Assembly: GCF_900115245.1 (NCBI RefSeq)
Contig: NZ_FOVT01000003.1
Span: forward strand, 371,154 to 435,153
Reading direction: 5' to 3'
DNA from: Mesorhizobium sp. NFR06
GTDB lineage: Bacteria; Pseudomonadota; Alphaproteobacteria; Rhizobiales; Rhizobiaceae
Length of the DNA stretch: 64,000 nucleotides
This document shows, one piece after another, positions 35,394 through 44,232 of this stretch. The stretch's first letter is position 1. Every line of letters starts with the position of its first letter. The position numbers were made by a program, and so were the translations under genes. The notes below the pieces were generated by a model. The model did not search any database and had not been told where the DNA came from. It was given only the letters and a program-made list of their open reading frames with translations.

Positions 35394-36131
35394 CTATCCG
35401 GCCCGAGCGGCGTTGCGCGCGCGCATCTGTTCGAGAACATGCCGGCCGGAACCCTCGACATGGCGGGAGATGAGTTCAGCCGCCTTGTCGGCTTCCCCGG
35501 CCTTTACGAGCGCGATGAGTTCGCGGTGCTCGCGAATGATCGCGGCCCGCCGCGCGAGCGTGAAATTGAAACGCCGGCTCACGGCTCGCAGCACTTCGCG
35601 ATGTTTCCACCAAAGCTCGGCGGCATGGCGGTTGTAGTGGCGCTGGTACATCACCGTGTGGAAGGCGGTATCGAGTTCACTGTGCCTGAACGTGTCGGCG
35701 AAGTTGTTTTCTTCAATCAGACCCTGGATACGCTCAAGTTCAGCGATGTCCTCGGCGGTAGCCATATTGACAAACCATCGCGTCAGGGCCGGTTCGATCA
35801 GCACACCGATCTCGTAGATATCCCGGACAAAATCCTGATCTATGGGTCGTACCCGCGCCCCCCGGTTAGGGCTAAAGATGACAAAGCCCTCCCCGCGCAA
35901 CAGCTGCAGGGCCTCGCGCACGGGGTTGGTCGAGGTGCCGTGACGCCGGGCGAGATCGGCGACCACGAGCCGTTCGTTGGCGGCTAGCCGTCCCTCGATG
36001 ATGTCTTCCCTGATCAGTTCATAAAGCGAGGCGCCCTCGCTGGAGGCCCCGATCGGGTCAATCCCCGCGGGTGGCTCCGCTTTAAAATCGCTGGTTTCGG
36101 CCAAGGCCAGTTCCCCCAAGTCAATACACAC
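35394..36131 (-). CDS. GntR-family (FCD) transcriptional regulator
   Basis: A 245-aa repressor-type regulator. The winged helix (SLYELIREDIIEGRLAANERL ... HGTSTNPVREALQLLRGEGFV) is near residues 35-95, and the all-helical FCD ligand-binding domain follows (about 105-230) with metal-binding His/Asp candidates (HSELDTAFHTVM, REHRELI). The start is a GTG at 36131 after AGGGCAGG. It stands between the leftward dehydratase genes and the rightward sugar importer, so it probably controls both. A pair of TGTACG sites lies in the gap. Confidence 0.85.
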   Translation of the reverse strand: MCIDLGELALAETSDFKAEPPAGIDPIGASSEGASLYELIREDIIEGRLAANERLVVADLARRHGTSTNPVREALQLLRGEGFVIFSPNRGARVRPIDQDFVRDIYEIGVLIEPALTRWFVNMATAEDIAELERIQGLIEENNFADTFRHSELDTAFHTVMYQRHYNRHAAELWWKHREVLRAVSRRFNFTLARRAAIIREHRELIALVKAGEADKAAELISRHVEGSGRHVLEQMRARNAARAG

Positions 36132-36164
36132 CCTGCCCTATATCACGCTCGACATCGATAAAAC

Positions 36165-36218
36165 AATGTACGATTCTCCTCGTTGACAGGCAATCTGCGA
36201 TCTGAAAACGTACAAAGT
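36165..36218. promoter_or_regulatory. Candidate operator pair for the GntR regulator
   Basis: Two related sites in opposite orientation, AATGTACGATT (36165-36175) and AAACGTACAAAGT (36206-36218, whose complement reads TTTGTACG), sit ~41 bp apart (about four turns) in the divergent gap. Short T(G/T)TACG-type sites suit FCD regulators. Confidence 0.4.
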
Positions 36219-36319
36219 GATCGAAGGGATACATAGAACCGGAACTGTCCCTCGATCGAATGAGCAAGGACCGCTTGCCTCGATGCAGAGCGGCATGGGA
36301 GAGAACCTGGAGGAGACCT

Positions 36320-37801
36320 ATGAGGAGGATTAGACTCGGCGGTGCCGTCCTGCGCGGCGCTGTCTCTACTGCCTTAGTGGCATCGTTGATGTCGGCACCG
36401 GCGCTGGCTGCGCCACCGGTCGACCTGAGCAAGTGGTCGCCGGAATATGTGCGCTCGATCGCGGGCACGCAGGATTTTGACACCGCGGCCGATTGCGCCA
36501 AGGTCACTCCGCTCGACTACAAGGGGCGTCTGACTTTCTGGTATCAGGGCGTGTTCGAGGGCGACCCCGACCTCCTGCGCCAATACTACAAGGATTTCTT
36601 CGCGACCTTCCGTAAGACCTATCCGAACATCCAGCTCGAGGAACAAGCCCTCACCTATAACGACCTTCTCGACAAATTCCGCACGGCGCTGCTCGGCAAT
36701 GCCGCGCCGATGGCGGTGCGCCTGCAGATCCTGGGCGGTACCGAGTTCGCCTCGAAGGGCTATCTGCAGCCGCTGAAGCCCGAGGACGTAGGCTATTCGA
36801 CCGAGGATTTCTGGCCCGGCGCCATGAAGGCCGTCACCTGGGACGGCGTGACCTACGGCATTCCGACCAACAACGAGACGATGGCGTTCATCTGGAACGC
36901 CGACATCTTCAAGCGTGCGGGACTCAATCCGGACAAGCCCCCGGCAACCTGGGACGACGTCGTAAAATATTCCAAGCAGATCCACGACAAGCTCGGCATT
37001 GCCGGCTACGGCCTCGTGGCGCGCAAGAATGCCGGCAACACGCCGTACCGCTTCATGCCGCAGTTGTGGGCCTATGGCGGCGGCGTCTTCGACGAAACCA
37101 CCGCCAGCCCGACCTATAAGAAGATCGAGCTCGATAGCCCGCAGAGCAAGGCGGCGCTGCAAGCGTCCTACGACATGTATGTTCGCGACAAGTCGGTTCC
37201 GGTTTCGGCGCTGACCAACCAGCAAGCCGATAACCAGCCCCTGTTCCTGGCCGGCCAGCTCGGCATGATGATCTCGCACCCGTCCGACTACAACGTCATG
37301 CTGGACCTGCAGAAGAAGGCGACGGGTGCCGACAAGGACAAGGCACAGACGGTCATCGACAACATGCGCTACGGCCTGATTCCGACTGGCCCCGACGGCA
37401 AGCGCGCGGTGGTGTTCGGCGGCTCGAACATTCACATCCTGAAGCCTGAATATGTCGAGGGCGGCAAGGTGGACGAGCCCGCTGCAAAGGCCATCATCTG
37501 CATGTGGACGAGCCCTGAATGGTCGCTGAAGATGGCCTATGCCGGTTCGAACCCCGGCAACCTCAACGGCTTCAAGACCAAATGGATGAAGGAACGTCTG
37601 GACAACATCAAGTTCCTCGATGTCACGACCTCGATGCTGCCATACGGCATCCCGTTCCCGGCGCTGCCGCAATCGCCCGAGATCATGAACATCATCATCC
37701 CGGATATGCTGCAGAACGCGCTGACTGGAGCGATGACCGTCGACCAGGCAGCGGACGACGCGGCCAAGAAGGTAAAAGACCTGATGGGCGGCGGCCTCTA
37801 G
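36320..37801 (+). CDS. Sugar ABC transporter substrate-binding protein
   Basis: A 493-aa periplasmic binding protein (family 1 extracellular solute-binding). The signal peptide is clear: MRRIRLGG, a hydrophobic stretch (AVSTALVASLMSAPALA) and cleavage after ALA near residue 31. The mature part has typical stretches (LTFWYQGVFEGD, WDGVTYGIPTNNETMAFIWNADIFKRAGL). GGAGGAG precedes the ATG at 36320. It is the first gene of a rightward operon with two permeases, an ATPase, a dehydratase and an RraA-like gene. A strong hairpin follows the gene. Confidence 0.9.
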   Translation: MRRIRLGGAVLRGAVSTALVASLMSAPALAAPPVDLSKWSPEYVRSIAGTQDFDTAADCAKVTPLDYKGRLTFWYQGVFEGDPDLLRQYYKDFFATFRKTYPNIQLEEQALTYNDLLDKFRTALLGNAAPMAVRLQILGGTEFASKGYLQPLKPEDVGYSTEDFWPGAMKAVTWDGVTYGIPTNNETMAFIWNADIFKRAGLNPDKPPATWDDVVKYSKQIHDKLGIAGYGLVARKNAGNTPYRFMPQLWAYGGGVFDETTASPTYKKIELDSPQSKAALQASYDMYVRDKSVPVSALTNQQADNQPLFLAGQLGMMISHPSDYNVMLDLQKKATGADKDKAQTVIDNMRYGLIPTGPDGKRAVVFGGSNIHILKPEYVEGGKVDEPAAKAIICMWTSPEWSLKMAYAGSNPGNLNGFKTKWMKERLDNIKFLDVTTSMLPYGIPFPALPQSPEIMNIIIPDMLQNALTGAMTVDQAADDAAKKVKDLMGGGL

Positions 37802-37823
37802 CCGAAGCCTGATCGATGATCTC

Positions 37824-37850
37824 ACCGGCTGCGCCGAGGGCGCGGCCGGT
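37824..37850 (+). promoter_or_regulatory. RNA hairpin between binding-protein and permease genes
   Basis: ACCGGCTGCGCC (37824-37835) and GGCGCGGCCGGT (37839-37850) form a 12-bp stem (one U-G pair) with a GAG loop in RNA. There is no T-run. Such hairpins after binding-protein genes commonly protect the upstream mRNA and allow higher expression of the binding protein than of the permeases. Confidence 0.6.
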
Positions 37851-37880
37851 TCTTCCGAAGAACAATAAGGGCGCGCCACA

Positions 37881-38840
37881 GTGACGATCGCGACCGGTAA
37901 GGCCGAGGCCCGCGCAACATTGCAGCCCGACAGGTCCGGCGTGCTCAGCCAGGTCTGGGAGCACCGCGCCGACTACGCGTACGTGCTGCCTGCGATCGCC
38001 GTGATGCTGATCGTCATCGCCTATCCGATCTATTACACGATCGAACTGTCTTTTTTCAACACGCCGCCCGGCCTGCAGCTGCGGGACAAGATCTTCGTCG
38101 GTTTCGACAACTACACCGCTATTCTCACAAGTCAGGTGTTCTGGAAGGTTACCTGGAACACTCTCATCTGGACACTGGGATCCACTTTCGTCTCCTTTGT
38201 GCTGGGATCTGCCGCCGCGTTGGCGCTCCATCGTGAATTTATCGGCCGTGGCGTCCTGCGCGCTATCCTGATCATTCCCTGGGTGATCAGCGCCGTCGCC
38301 GCCTCCTACATCTGGAAGTGGATCTACCATTCGGACTTCGGCATCATCGGCGCGGTGCTCGTCGGCCTCGGATTGGCCGACCGGCCGCCGAATTTCATCG
38401 ACAGCGTCAGCACGGTGCTGCCCTCCCTCATCGTCGTCAACATCTGGCGCGAGTTTCCGTTCGCCATGATCATGATGATGGCCGGTCTGCAGACAGTCCC
38501 CGAGCAGTTGCTGCGCGCTGCGAAAGTCGACGGGGCCAACGCATGGCAGCGCTTCTGGCACGTCACTTTCCCGCATTTGAGAAACGTCTCGACGATCACG
38601 ATCCTGCTGCTCGCGGTCGCCAACTTCAATTCCTTCATCATCCCCTGGATCATGACCGGCGGCGGGCCGTCGAACGCATCGCATATCTGGATCACCCACA
38701 TTTATGAGCTCGCCTTCGGCCGGCAGCGCTGGGGAGTGGCGTCGGCCTATTCGGTACTTCTGTTCCTCATCCTGATGACGCTCGGCTACTTCTACGTCCG
38801 TGCGCTGAGCGGCAACGAGCGGAAAGATGGGAGCGCATGA
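37881..38840 (+). CDS. Sugar ABC transporter permease (MalF type)
   Basis: A 319-aa inner-membrane protein with about six membrane helices. The EAA loop that contacts the ATPase is EQLLRAAKVDGANAWQRFWHVTFP (about 212-235). It begins with a GTG at 37881. It overlaps the next permease gene by 4 nt. Partner of the 36320 binding protein. Confidence 0.9.
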   Translation: MTIATGKAEARATLQPDRSGVLSQVWEHRADYAYVLPAIAVMLIVIAYPIYYTIELSFFNTPPGLQLRDKIFVGFDNYTAILTSQVFWKVTWNTLIWTLGSTFVSFVLGSAAALALHREFIGRGVLRAILIIPWVISAVAASYIWKWIYHSDFGIIGAVLVGLGLADRPPNFIDSVSTVLPSLIVVNIWREFPFAMIMMMAGLQTVPEQLLRAAKVDGANAWQRFWHVTFPHLRNVSTITILLLAVANFNSFIIPWIMTGGGPSNASHIWITHIYELAFGRQRWGVASAYSVLLFLILMTLGYFYVRALSGNERKDGSA

Positions 38841-39727
38841 GCACGATTGCCGAGACGGCCCCTCGAAACCAGGCCCGACGCCGCGTGCGAATCGACGGAT
38901 GGCGCTGGGGCGGACGCGCGTTCCTGGTGTTCATGCTGCTCTACACGGCGTTGCCGATGATCTGGATGCTGCTCACCTCGATCAAGTCCGGCTTCGCGGC
39001 GATGCAGTTTCCGCCGCAATGGTGGCCTGACCAACCTACCCTTGCCAGCTACCAGAAGCTGCTCGACCCGCAGAACAGCGTCGGCCAGGACTTCCTGCGC
39101 TTCTTCTGGAACAGCCTTTTCGTCTCCACCGCCACGACCATCCTTTCGGTGGTCGTGGCGGTTCCCGCGGCCTACGCGTTTTCGCGCTTCACCTTCCCGG
39201 GCCGGAACTTCCTGTTCTTCGCGGTGCTGCTCCGAAACATGTTCCCGGCGGTGATCTTTCTCGTGCCGCTGTTCATCCTGATGCGCGCGATCGGGCTGGT
39301 GAACACGCATGGCTCGCTCATTCTCACCTACCTCACCTTTGGCCTGCCGCTGGCAATCTGGCTGCTAAAGGGCTTCTACGACAACATCCCGGTGCAGCTC
39401 GAACAGGCTGCGCGCATCGACGGGGCGACACGGTTCCAGGCCTTTATCCTGATCGTGATGCCGCTCTCGGCGCCGGGGATCATCGCCACGGCGATCTATT
39501 CCTTCATCGGCGCGTGGAACGAGTACATCTACGCCTACACCTTCCTCTCCAAGAACGAGCAGTTGACGCTGCCGGTCGGCATCCAGCGCTTTTTCTCGGA
39601 AAACACGACGGACTTTCCAGGCCTGATGGCGGCCAGCTTCATGATGAGCGTGCCCGTCGTGGTGCTGTTCCTCGTCCTGCAACGATACTTCGTACGCGCC
39701 CTGACTGAAGGCGCGGTCAAGCACTAG
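38837..39727 (+). CDS. Sugar ABC transporter permease (MalG type)
   Basis: A 296-aa inner-membrane protein with about six helices and the EAA loop EQAARIDGATRFQAFILIVMPLSAPG (about 190-215). Its ATG overlaps the stop of the first permease gene (ATGA), giving coupled translation. A RIME-like repeat starts in the last codons and separates it from the ATPase gene. Confidence 0.9.
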   Translation: MSTIAETAPRNQARRRVRIDGWRWGGRAFLVFMLLYTALPMIWMLLTSIKSGFAAMQFPPQWWPDQPTLASYQKLLDPQNSVGQDFLRFFWNSLFVSTATTILSVVVAVPAAYAFSRFTFPGRNFLFFAVLLRNMFPAVIFLVPLFILMRAIGLVNTHGSLILTYLTFGLPLAIWLLKGFYDNIPVQLEQAARIDGATRFQAFILIVMPLSAPGIIATAIYSFIGAWNEYIYAYTFLSKNEQLTLPVGIQRFFSENTTDFPGLMAASFMMSVPVVVLFLVLQRYFVRALTEGAVKH

Positions 39728-39840
39728 AGCCGGATGATTTCAGGTCGAACGGACCTGAAACCTGAATCCGGCTCCAGATCAAGGAGATAGAGCATGATGT
39801 CGTCCGAAAACCGCTTCACACCTTTCGGCATCACGCTCTA
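39724..39840. repeat. RIME-like intergenic repeat, family A copy 2
   Basis: The 117-bp reverse complement of the block at 23982-24099. It folds as GAGCCGGAT...ATCCGGCTC with an inner TTTCAGGTC/GACCTGAAA stem, then AGAGCATGATG...CATCACGCTCT. It lies inside the importer operon, between permease and ATPase genes, and begins at the permease stop codon. It would form a large RNA structure there. Confidence 0.75.
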
Positions 39841-39851
39841 GGGAGTTGCCG

Positions 39852-40949
39852 ATGGCCCACGTGGTCCTCAAAGATCTCGTCAAGACCTATGGCAATTTCA
39901 AAGCTGTCAACGAGGTTTCGCTAACGGTTAATGATGGCGAGTTCGTAGCGCTTGTCGGCCCTTCAGGCTGCGGCAAGACAACCACGCTCAATCTCGTCGC
40001 CGGCCTGACCTCGATCACATCGGGCGACATCGTCATCGGCGACCGGGTGGTCAACGACCTCGACCCCAAGGACCGGGACATCGCGATGGTGTTCCAGAAC
40101 TACGCGCTCTATCCGCAAAAGTCGGTCTATATGAACCTCGCCTTCCCGCTGCAGATGCGCAAGCTGCCCAGGCACGAGATCGACAGGAAGGTCAAGGAAG
40201 CGGCGCGAGTGCTCGACATGACGCAGTTGCTCGAGCGCAGGCCGCGCGAACTTTCGGGCGGACAACAGCAGCGCGTGGCCCTGGGGCGCGCCCTCGTCCG
40301 CGACCCGGCTGTCTTCTTGATGGACGAACCGCTCTCCAATCTCGACGCAAAGCTGCGCGTGCAGATGCGGTCCGAGATCAAGCGGTTCCATCAGGACCTT
40401 AAGGCGACGATCATCTATGTGACGCACGACCAGCTCGAGGCCGTGACCATGGCGGACAGGATGGCTGTGATGAACGGCGGCTATCTGCAGCAATACGATT
40501 CGCCGGCGCGAGTTTTCGCCAATCCCGTAAACATGTTCGTTGCGAGCTTCGTAGGCAGCCCGGCGATGAGCCTTATTCCGCTGGAGGCATCGACGGCAAA
40601 CGGCGACACCGTTCTGACGAGCGCTGAAGGCTGGAGCCTCGGGCTGTCACAACGCAACGCGCGCAAGGTCAAGGGAGCGACGACCAGGAAGGTCGTGCTC
40701 GGTGCGCGACATTCCACGATCAGGCTGCACAAGAGCGCCGTCCCCGGCGCCATTCCGGCCAAGGCCTATACGGTGGAACCAACCGGAGACGTTACCTTCG
40801 TGCAGGCGTTCCTTTCGGGCGCCATCGTCAACATCAGCGTGTCCCCCAACATCGCAGTCATACCTGACGAGCAGATCTGGCTCGAGTTCGACCAGGAGCG
40901 CATGCACCTGTTCGACGGTGAAACCGAAATGGCCCTCGAGGCCGACTGA
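39852..40949 (+). CDS. Sugar ABC transporter ATP-binding protein (MalK/UgpC type)
   Basis: A 365-aa ATPase. Walker A GPSGCGKTT (about 38-46), Q-loop VFQNYALYP, signature LSGGQQQRVALGRAL, Walker B VFLMDEPLSNLDAKLR and the switch His (THDQLEA) are all in order. A C-terminal regulatory TOBE-like part follows (about 240-365). The ATG at 39852 follows GGGAG. It powers the importer with the two permeases upstream, which are separated from it by the RIME-like repeat. Confidence 0.92.
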   Translation: MAHVVLKDLVKTYGNFKAVNEVSLTVNDGEFVALVGPSGCGKTTTLNLVAGLTSITSGDIVIGDRVVNDLDPKDRDIAMVFQNYALYPQKSVYMNLAFPLQMRKLPRHEIDRKVKEAARVLDMTQLLERRPRELSGGQQQRVALGRALVRDPAVFLMDEPLSNLDAKLRVQMRSEIKRFHQDLKATIIYVTHDQLEAVTMADRMAVMNGGYLQQYDSPARVFANPVNMFVASFVGSPAMSLIPLEASTANGDTVLTSAEGWSLGLSQRNARKVKGATTRKVVLGARHSTIRLHKSAVPGAIPAKAYTVEPTGDVTFVQAFLSGAIVNISVSPNIAVIPDEQIWLEFDQERMHLFDGETEMALEAD

Positions 40950-40974
40950 ACCGGGAAATGCGCGTGGGGCGTGG

Positions 40975-42138
40975 ATGACTGCGAAGCTTAAGATCACCGC
41001 GATCAAGCCCTATCCCGTCTGGGTGGGAACGCGCAACCAGATGCTCATCAAGGTCGAGACCGACCAGGGCATCTTCGGCTGGGGTGAGAGCGGCTTGAGC
41101 GGTCGTGAGAAGGCCGTGGCCGGCGCGGTCGAACATTATCGTGAATTTCTCATCGGCCGCGACCCGATGCAGATCGGCCGCATCTGGCAGGAGCTTTATC
41201 GCAGCCAGTACTTCGAAGGCGGGCGCGTTCTGCAGGCGGCGATTTCCGCTATCGACATCGCCCTTCACGACATCAAGGGCAAGGTGCTGGGAGTGCCTGT
41301 CTACGAGCTGCTAGGCGGCAAACAGCGCGACCGCATTCCCACTTTCGCCTCGACCGGAGACGAGGCCGAGGGCGATGCAGCCATCGAACGTGCTCGCGAA
41401 CTGCGCGCGCAGGGCTGGCAGGCGATCCGCTTCTTCCCCTTCGGGCAAAACAGCAAGGATTTCTTCGAGCCGCGCGAGTCGATCGGCGCCACCGCGAATA
41501 TGTTGAACAAGGCGCGCGCGGCGCTGGGCGACGACGTCGTCCTCGGCATCGACTATCACCATCGGCTGTCGGTGGCCGAGGCGGCGAGCTTCTGCAACAA
41601 ACTTGGCCGTGGCGTGCTTGACTTCCTCGAGGAGCCGATACGCGACGAGACACCGCAAGCCTACGAATCCCTGCGCAAAATGACCGACATCCCCTTTGCC
41701 ATCGGCGAGGAATTTGCCAGCAAATGGCAGTTCCTGCCCTACATCGAGCGCGGCATCCATCAGTTCAACCGGCTCGATGTATGCAATGTCGGCGGTCTCA
41801 CCGAGGCGATGAAGGTCGCCGGCTGGAGCGAGGCGCATTACGTGGACCTGATGCCGCACAATCCGCTCGGTCCGGTGTGCACGGCCGCGACCGTGCATCT
41901 GGCCGCCGCGGTGCCGAACTTCGCGTGGCTCGAGACCCGGGCACCCGAGAGGAAGCTGGGTTTCGACAATTCCGATTTCTTCCCGGTGCAACCACGGCTC
42001 GATGGCGCCGATTATCCGGTCGGCGATGCGCCGGGACTCGGCGTAGAGGTCAATGAAGAGGCGATCCAGGCCCAGAGCTTGCGTTTCTGGGAAGCGCCTC
42101 ACCTCAAGCGCCGCGACGGTTCTGTTACCAACTGGTAG
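40975..42138 (+). CDS. Enolase-superfamily protein 4 (sugar-acid dehydratase-like)
   Basis: A 387-aa member. Capping-domain motif SAIDIALHDIKGKVLGVPVYELLGG; metal ligands Asp in LGIDYHH, Glu in FLEEPI and Glu in AIGEEF; His in LMPHNPLGPV as probable acid catalyst. The second strand reads IRFFPFGQ instead of the KxK of mandelate racemase, and the HNPLGP motif agrees with the galactonate/gluconate dehydratase side of the family. It starts 26 nt after the importer ATPase gene and precedes the RraA-type gene, so it probably dehydrates the imported sugar acid. Confidence 0.86.
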   Translation: MTAKLKITAIKPYPVWVGTRNQMLIKVETDQGIFGWGESGLSGREKAVAGAVEHYREFLIGRDPMQIGRIWQELYRSQYFEGGRVLQAAISAIDIALHDIKGKVLGVPVYELLGGKQRDRIPTFASTGDEAEGDAAIERARELRAQGWQAIRFFPFGQNSKDFFEPRESIGATANMLNKARAALGDDVVLGIDYHHRLSVAEAASFCNKLGRGVLDFLEEPIRDETPQAYESLRKMTDIPFAIGEEFASKWQFLPYIERGIHQFNRLDVCNVGGLTEAMKVAGWSEAHYVDLMPHNPLGPVCTAATVHLAAAVPNFAWLETRAPERKLGFDNSDFFPVQPRLDGADYPVGDAPGLGVEVNEEAIQAQSLRFWEAPHLKRRDGSVTNW

Positions 42139-42161
42139 TTCCATTCCAACCGGAGTCGATC

Positions 42162-42902
42162 ATGACGCATACTCCCGACATCATCCGGCCGCCCAAAGAC
42201 CTCATCGACGCGCTAAGCGAGATCGGCGCCGCGACAGTTGCCGGCACGCTTGGCCACATGGGATTCCGCAATCCGCACATGGTCGGCCCGGTGGCGCAGA
42301 ACCACGGCAAATCGATCGTCGGACCGGCGCTGACGCTGCAATTCCTGCCGCAGCGGCCCGACCTGTTCAACGAGGGCGAATACGCCGATCCAGAGACGCA
42401 GCTGCACCGGCACGTGCTCTACCATGCGCAGGAGGGCGACGTGGTCGTGGTCGACGCGAGAGGCGACATGAGCTCGGGCGTCTTCGGCGACATGATGTCT
42501 ACCTATTTCAAGGGCAGAGGCGGCGCAGGCATCGTCATCGATGGATGCATGCGCGACCGGCCCAATGTCGAAAAGCTCGATCTGCCCTTATGGCTGCGCG
42601 GCTGGACGCCAAACTACCACGTGCAGACGAGCATCTATCCCAATGCCGTCAACGTTCCGATTGCCTGCGGCGGAGTGACGGTAATCCCCGGCGACATCAT
42701 CGTCGCCGACGACGATGGGGTGGTGGTGCTTCCCGTCGCAATGGCTCCGAAGGTGATCGAAGAATCGCGGAAGCACCACGATTGGGAGGAGTTCTCGCGC
42801 GAGAAGCTGATGCAGGGTGGGTCGTTGCAACGCTACTATCCCCTGCACCCCGCAGCGAGCGACGAGTACGAGGCTTGGCGGAAATCCCACCCCAAACCTT
42901 GA
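42162..42902 (+). CDS. RraA-family protein, probable oxo-acid aldolase or decarboxylase
   Basis: A 246-aa protein of the RraA / 4-hydroxy-4-methyl-2-oxoglutarate aldolase family. The active-site pattern is present: GDMMSTYFKGRGGAGIVIDGCMRDRP (Gly...Arg-Asp) and GDIIVADDDGVVVLP. Metal-dependent members cleave or decarboxylate oxo acids. RraA proper is ~160 aa, and this longer form is usual in sugar-acid operons. It follows the fourth enolase-type gene by 23 nt, consistent with cleavage of the 2-oxo-3-deoxy product. It is the last gene of the operon. Confidence 0.82.
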   Translation: MTHTPDIIRPPKDLIDALSEIGAATVAGTLGHMGFRNPHMVGPVAQNHGKSIVGPALTLQFLPQRPDLFNEGEYADPETQLHRHVLYHAQEGDVVVVDARGDMSSGVFGDMMSTYFKGRGGAGIVIDGCMRDRPNVEKLDLPLWLRGWTPNYHVQTSIYPNAVNVPIACGGVTVIPGDIIVADDDGVVVLPVAMAPKVIEESRKHHDWEEFSREKLMQGGSLQRYYPLHPAASDEYEAWRKSHPKP

Positions 42903-43170
42903 TCAGATTTGCGAAGTCTCGCCGGTATTGTTCGTAGCCGGCCCGGCCGCGTCCGGTGCTAGTACTGGTACCACCATTGCAGCTCTGCTTTCGGCGGCAA
43001 CGGCATTCTGTTTGCCGCGAGCTGCCGATCTGACAGCCGCTGACGAAACAAAGGCCTTGCAAACGCTCAGGCAATAGCGCCGCAACGATGCAGGCCGTGC
43101 GCGCGACCCAGTATAGCCACGTGATTGGATACGACGTATCTGTATATCAATTTCGTTGCTAAGGTCCTTC

Positions 43171-43440
43171 ATGAACGAGCAAGATCGACGTTTTACGCGC
43201 GAGCGCATGACAATCCTCGGCGATGTCAAAGCGGCATCCTTTCTTCCGTGGATCGAGCGTCATGCCGCCAAGCTCGGCCTCGCGCAGGCAATATTCGTTG
43301 CCGGTCCCGACCGCATCGAACTCGACGTTGCCGGTCCGGCGGAACTGGTCGATATGATGGAGATGGGGTGCTCTCTTGGACCAATCGATGTCTGGGTCGA
43401 GGCCATTCGTCGGACGCCGGCAGAGAACGAATCGGGCTAG
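43171..43440 (+). CDS. Acylphosphatase-like protein lacking the catalytic residues
   Basis: An 89-aa protein with the acylphosphatase layout: a first strand and loop (RERMTILGDVKAASFLPWIERHAAKLGL), then strand IFVAGPDRIELDVAGPAELVDMMEMG and the closing strand. In active enzymes the loop reads GxVQGVxFR with the catalytic Arg, and an Asn follows in the next strand. Here the Arg position is Leu (ASFLPW) and the Asn position is Ala (FVAG). It is therefore probably not an acylphosphatase but may bind a ligand. Start 43171 (ATG) is favoured over TTG 43156. It stands alone before the oxygenase operon. Confidence 0.65.
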   Translation: MNEQDRRFTRERMTILGDVKAASFLPWIERHAAKLGLAQAIFVAGPDRIELDVAGPAELVDMMEMGCSLGPIDVWVEAIRRTPAENESG

Positions 43441-43581
43441 GTTGGGACCATGTCTCTGCCTCTTTTTTGGGCATTGTTGCCAGTGCGAAAATATTGTGCA
43501 AACGTGATCAGACTGATCGGCATGTCTTGACCGCGAATCTGCATTTGGGAAGATGGGTCGATGTCGTTCGAAAGTTGATGC

Positions 43582-44232
43582 ATGCTGCCCTATCCATCCG
43601 GCTCATGGATGCCGGTTGCCCTCTCCGCGGACTTGCCAGCGGGAACCGTAATGCCGGCGCAAACCCCAGCCGGACCGATTGCCCTTTGGCGAAGCCGGTC
43701 CGGCCGCGCGGCGGCCTTCGCGGACAGATGCCCTCATCGCGGCATGCGCCTTTCCCATGGTTTCGTGCGCGGTGAGACCCTGTCCTGCATTTATCACGGT
43801 TGGAGCTATGCCCAGGCCGGAAACTGCTTGCGCATTCCGGCCCATCCGGGGCTGACGCCGCCGGAAACGATTGGTGTCGCGACACAGCCCGTCGAGGACA
43901 GCGGCGGAATCATATGGATTTCCGTAGGCGAACCGACCGCTCGGCCGCCGCGGTTCGACGGCCTAGCCCCTCTTCGCTCCATGATGGTAGAGGCGGGCAT
44001 TGCCGCTCTGGAGGCGGCCGCCGGTACGAAGGCCGACGGAGGCCTGCTCGACTGCGCGCAAAATGCCCAGGCCCTACGGCTGCTGCTTAGCCCCCAGGGG
44101 AAAGCGCGGACGCTGATGCATGTTCTGGTCGACGAAGGCACTGGTCCGGCCAAGCGTATCGCTGCGTCGAGGGCAGCCGAGACGCTACGGCGGAAGGCCG
44201 AGGATATTCTGCGCAGTGAGGTCGCCCAATGA
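43582..44232 (+). CDS. Stand-alone Rieske [2Fe-2S] protein
   Basis: A 216-aa protein. The first ~115 residues are a Rieske domain of the oxygenase type with both cluster motifs intact: C50-x-H52 (RCPHRGMRLSHG) and C69-x2-H72 (LSCIYHGWSY). The C-terminal ~100 residues are helical and charged (ALEAAAG..., AETLRRKAEDIL) and do not contain a catalytic domain. The stop overlaps the start of the iron-oxygenase gene by 4 nt (ATGA). It is thus probably the electron-carrier half of an oxygenase whose catalytic half is the next gene. No reductase is encoded nearby. Confidence 0.85.
   Translation: MLPYPSGSWMPVALSADLPAGTVMPAQTPAGPIALWRSRSGRAAAFADRCPHRGMRLSHGFVRGETLSCIYHGWSYAQAGNCLRIPAHPGLTPPETIGVATQPVEDSGGIIWISVGEPTARPPRFDGLAPLRSMMVEAGIAALEAAAGTKADGGLLDCAQNAQALRLLLSPQGKARTLMHVLVDEGTGPAKRIAASRAAETLRRKAEDILRSEVAQ

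Noticed and set aside
42925..43077. Ala/Thr-rich open frame after the RraA-type gene
   Set aside because: No start with ribosome-binding site and no conserved pattern; it reads as a run-on frame.
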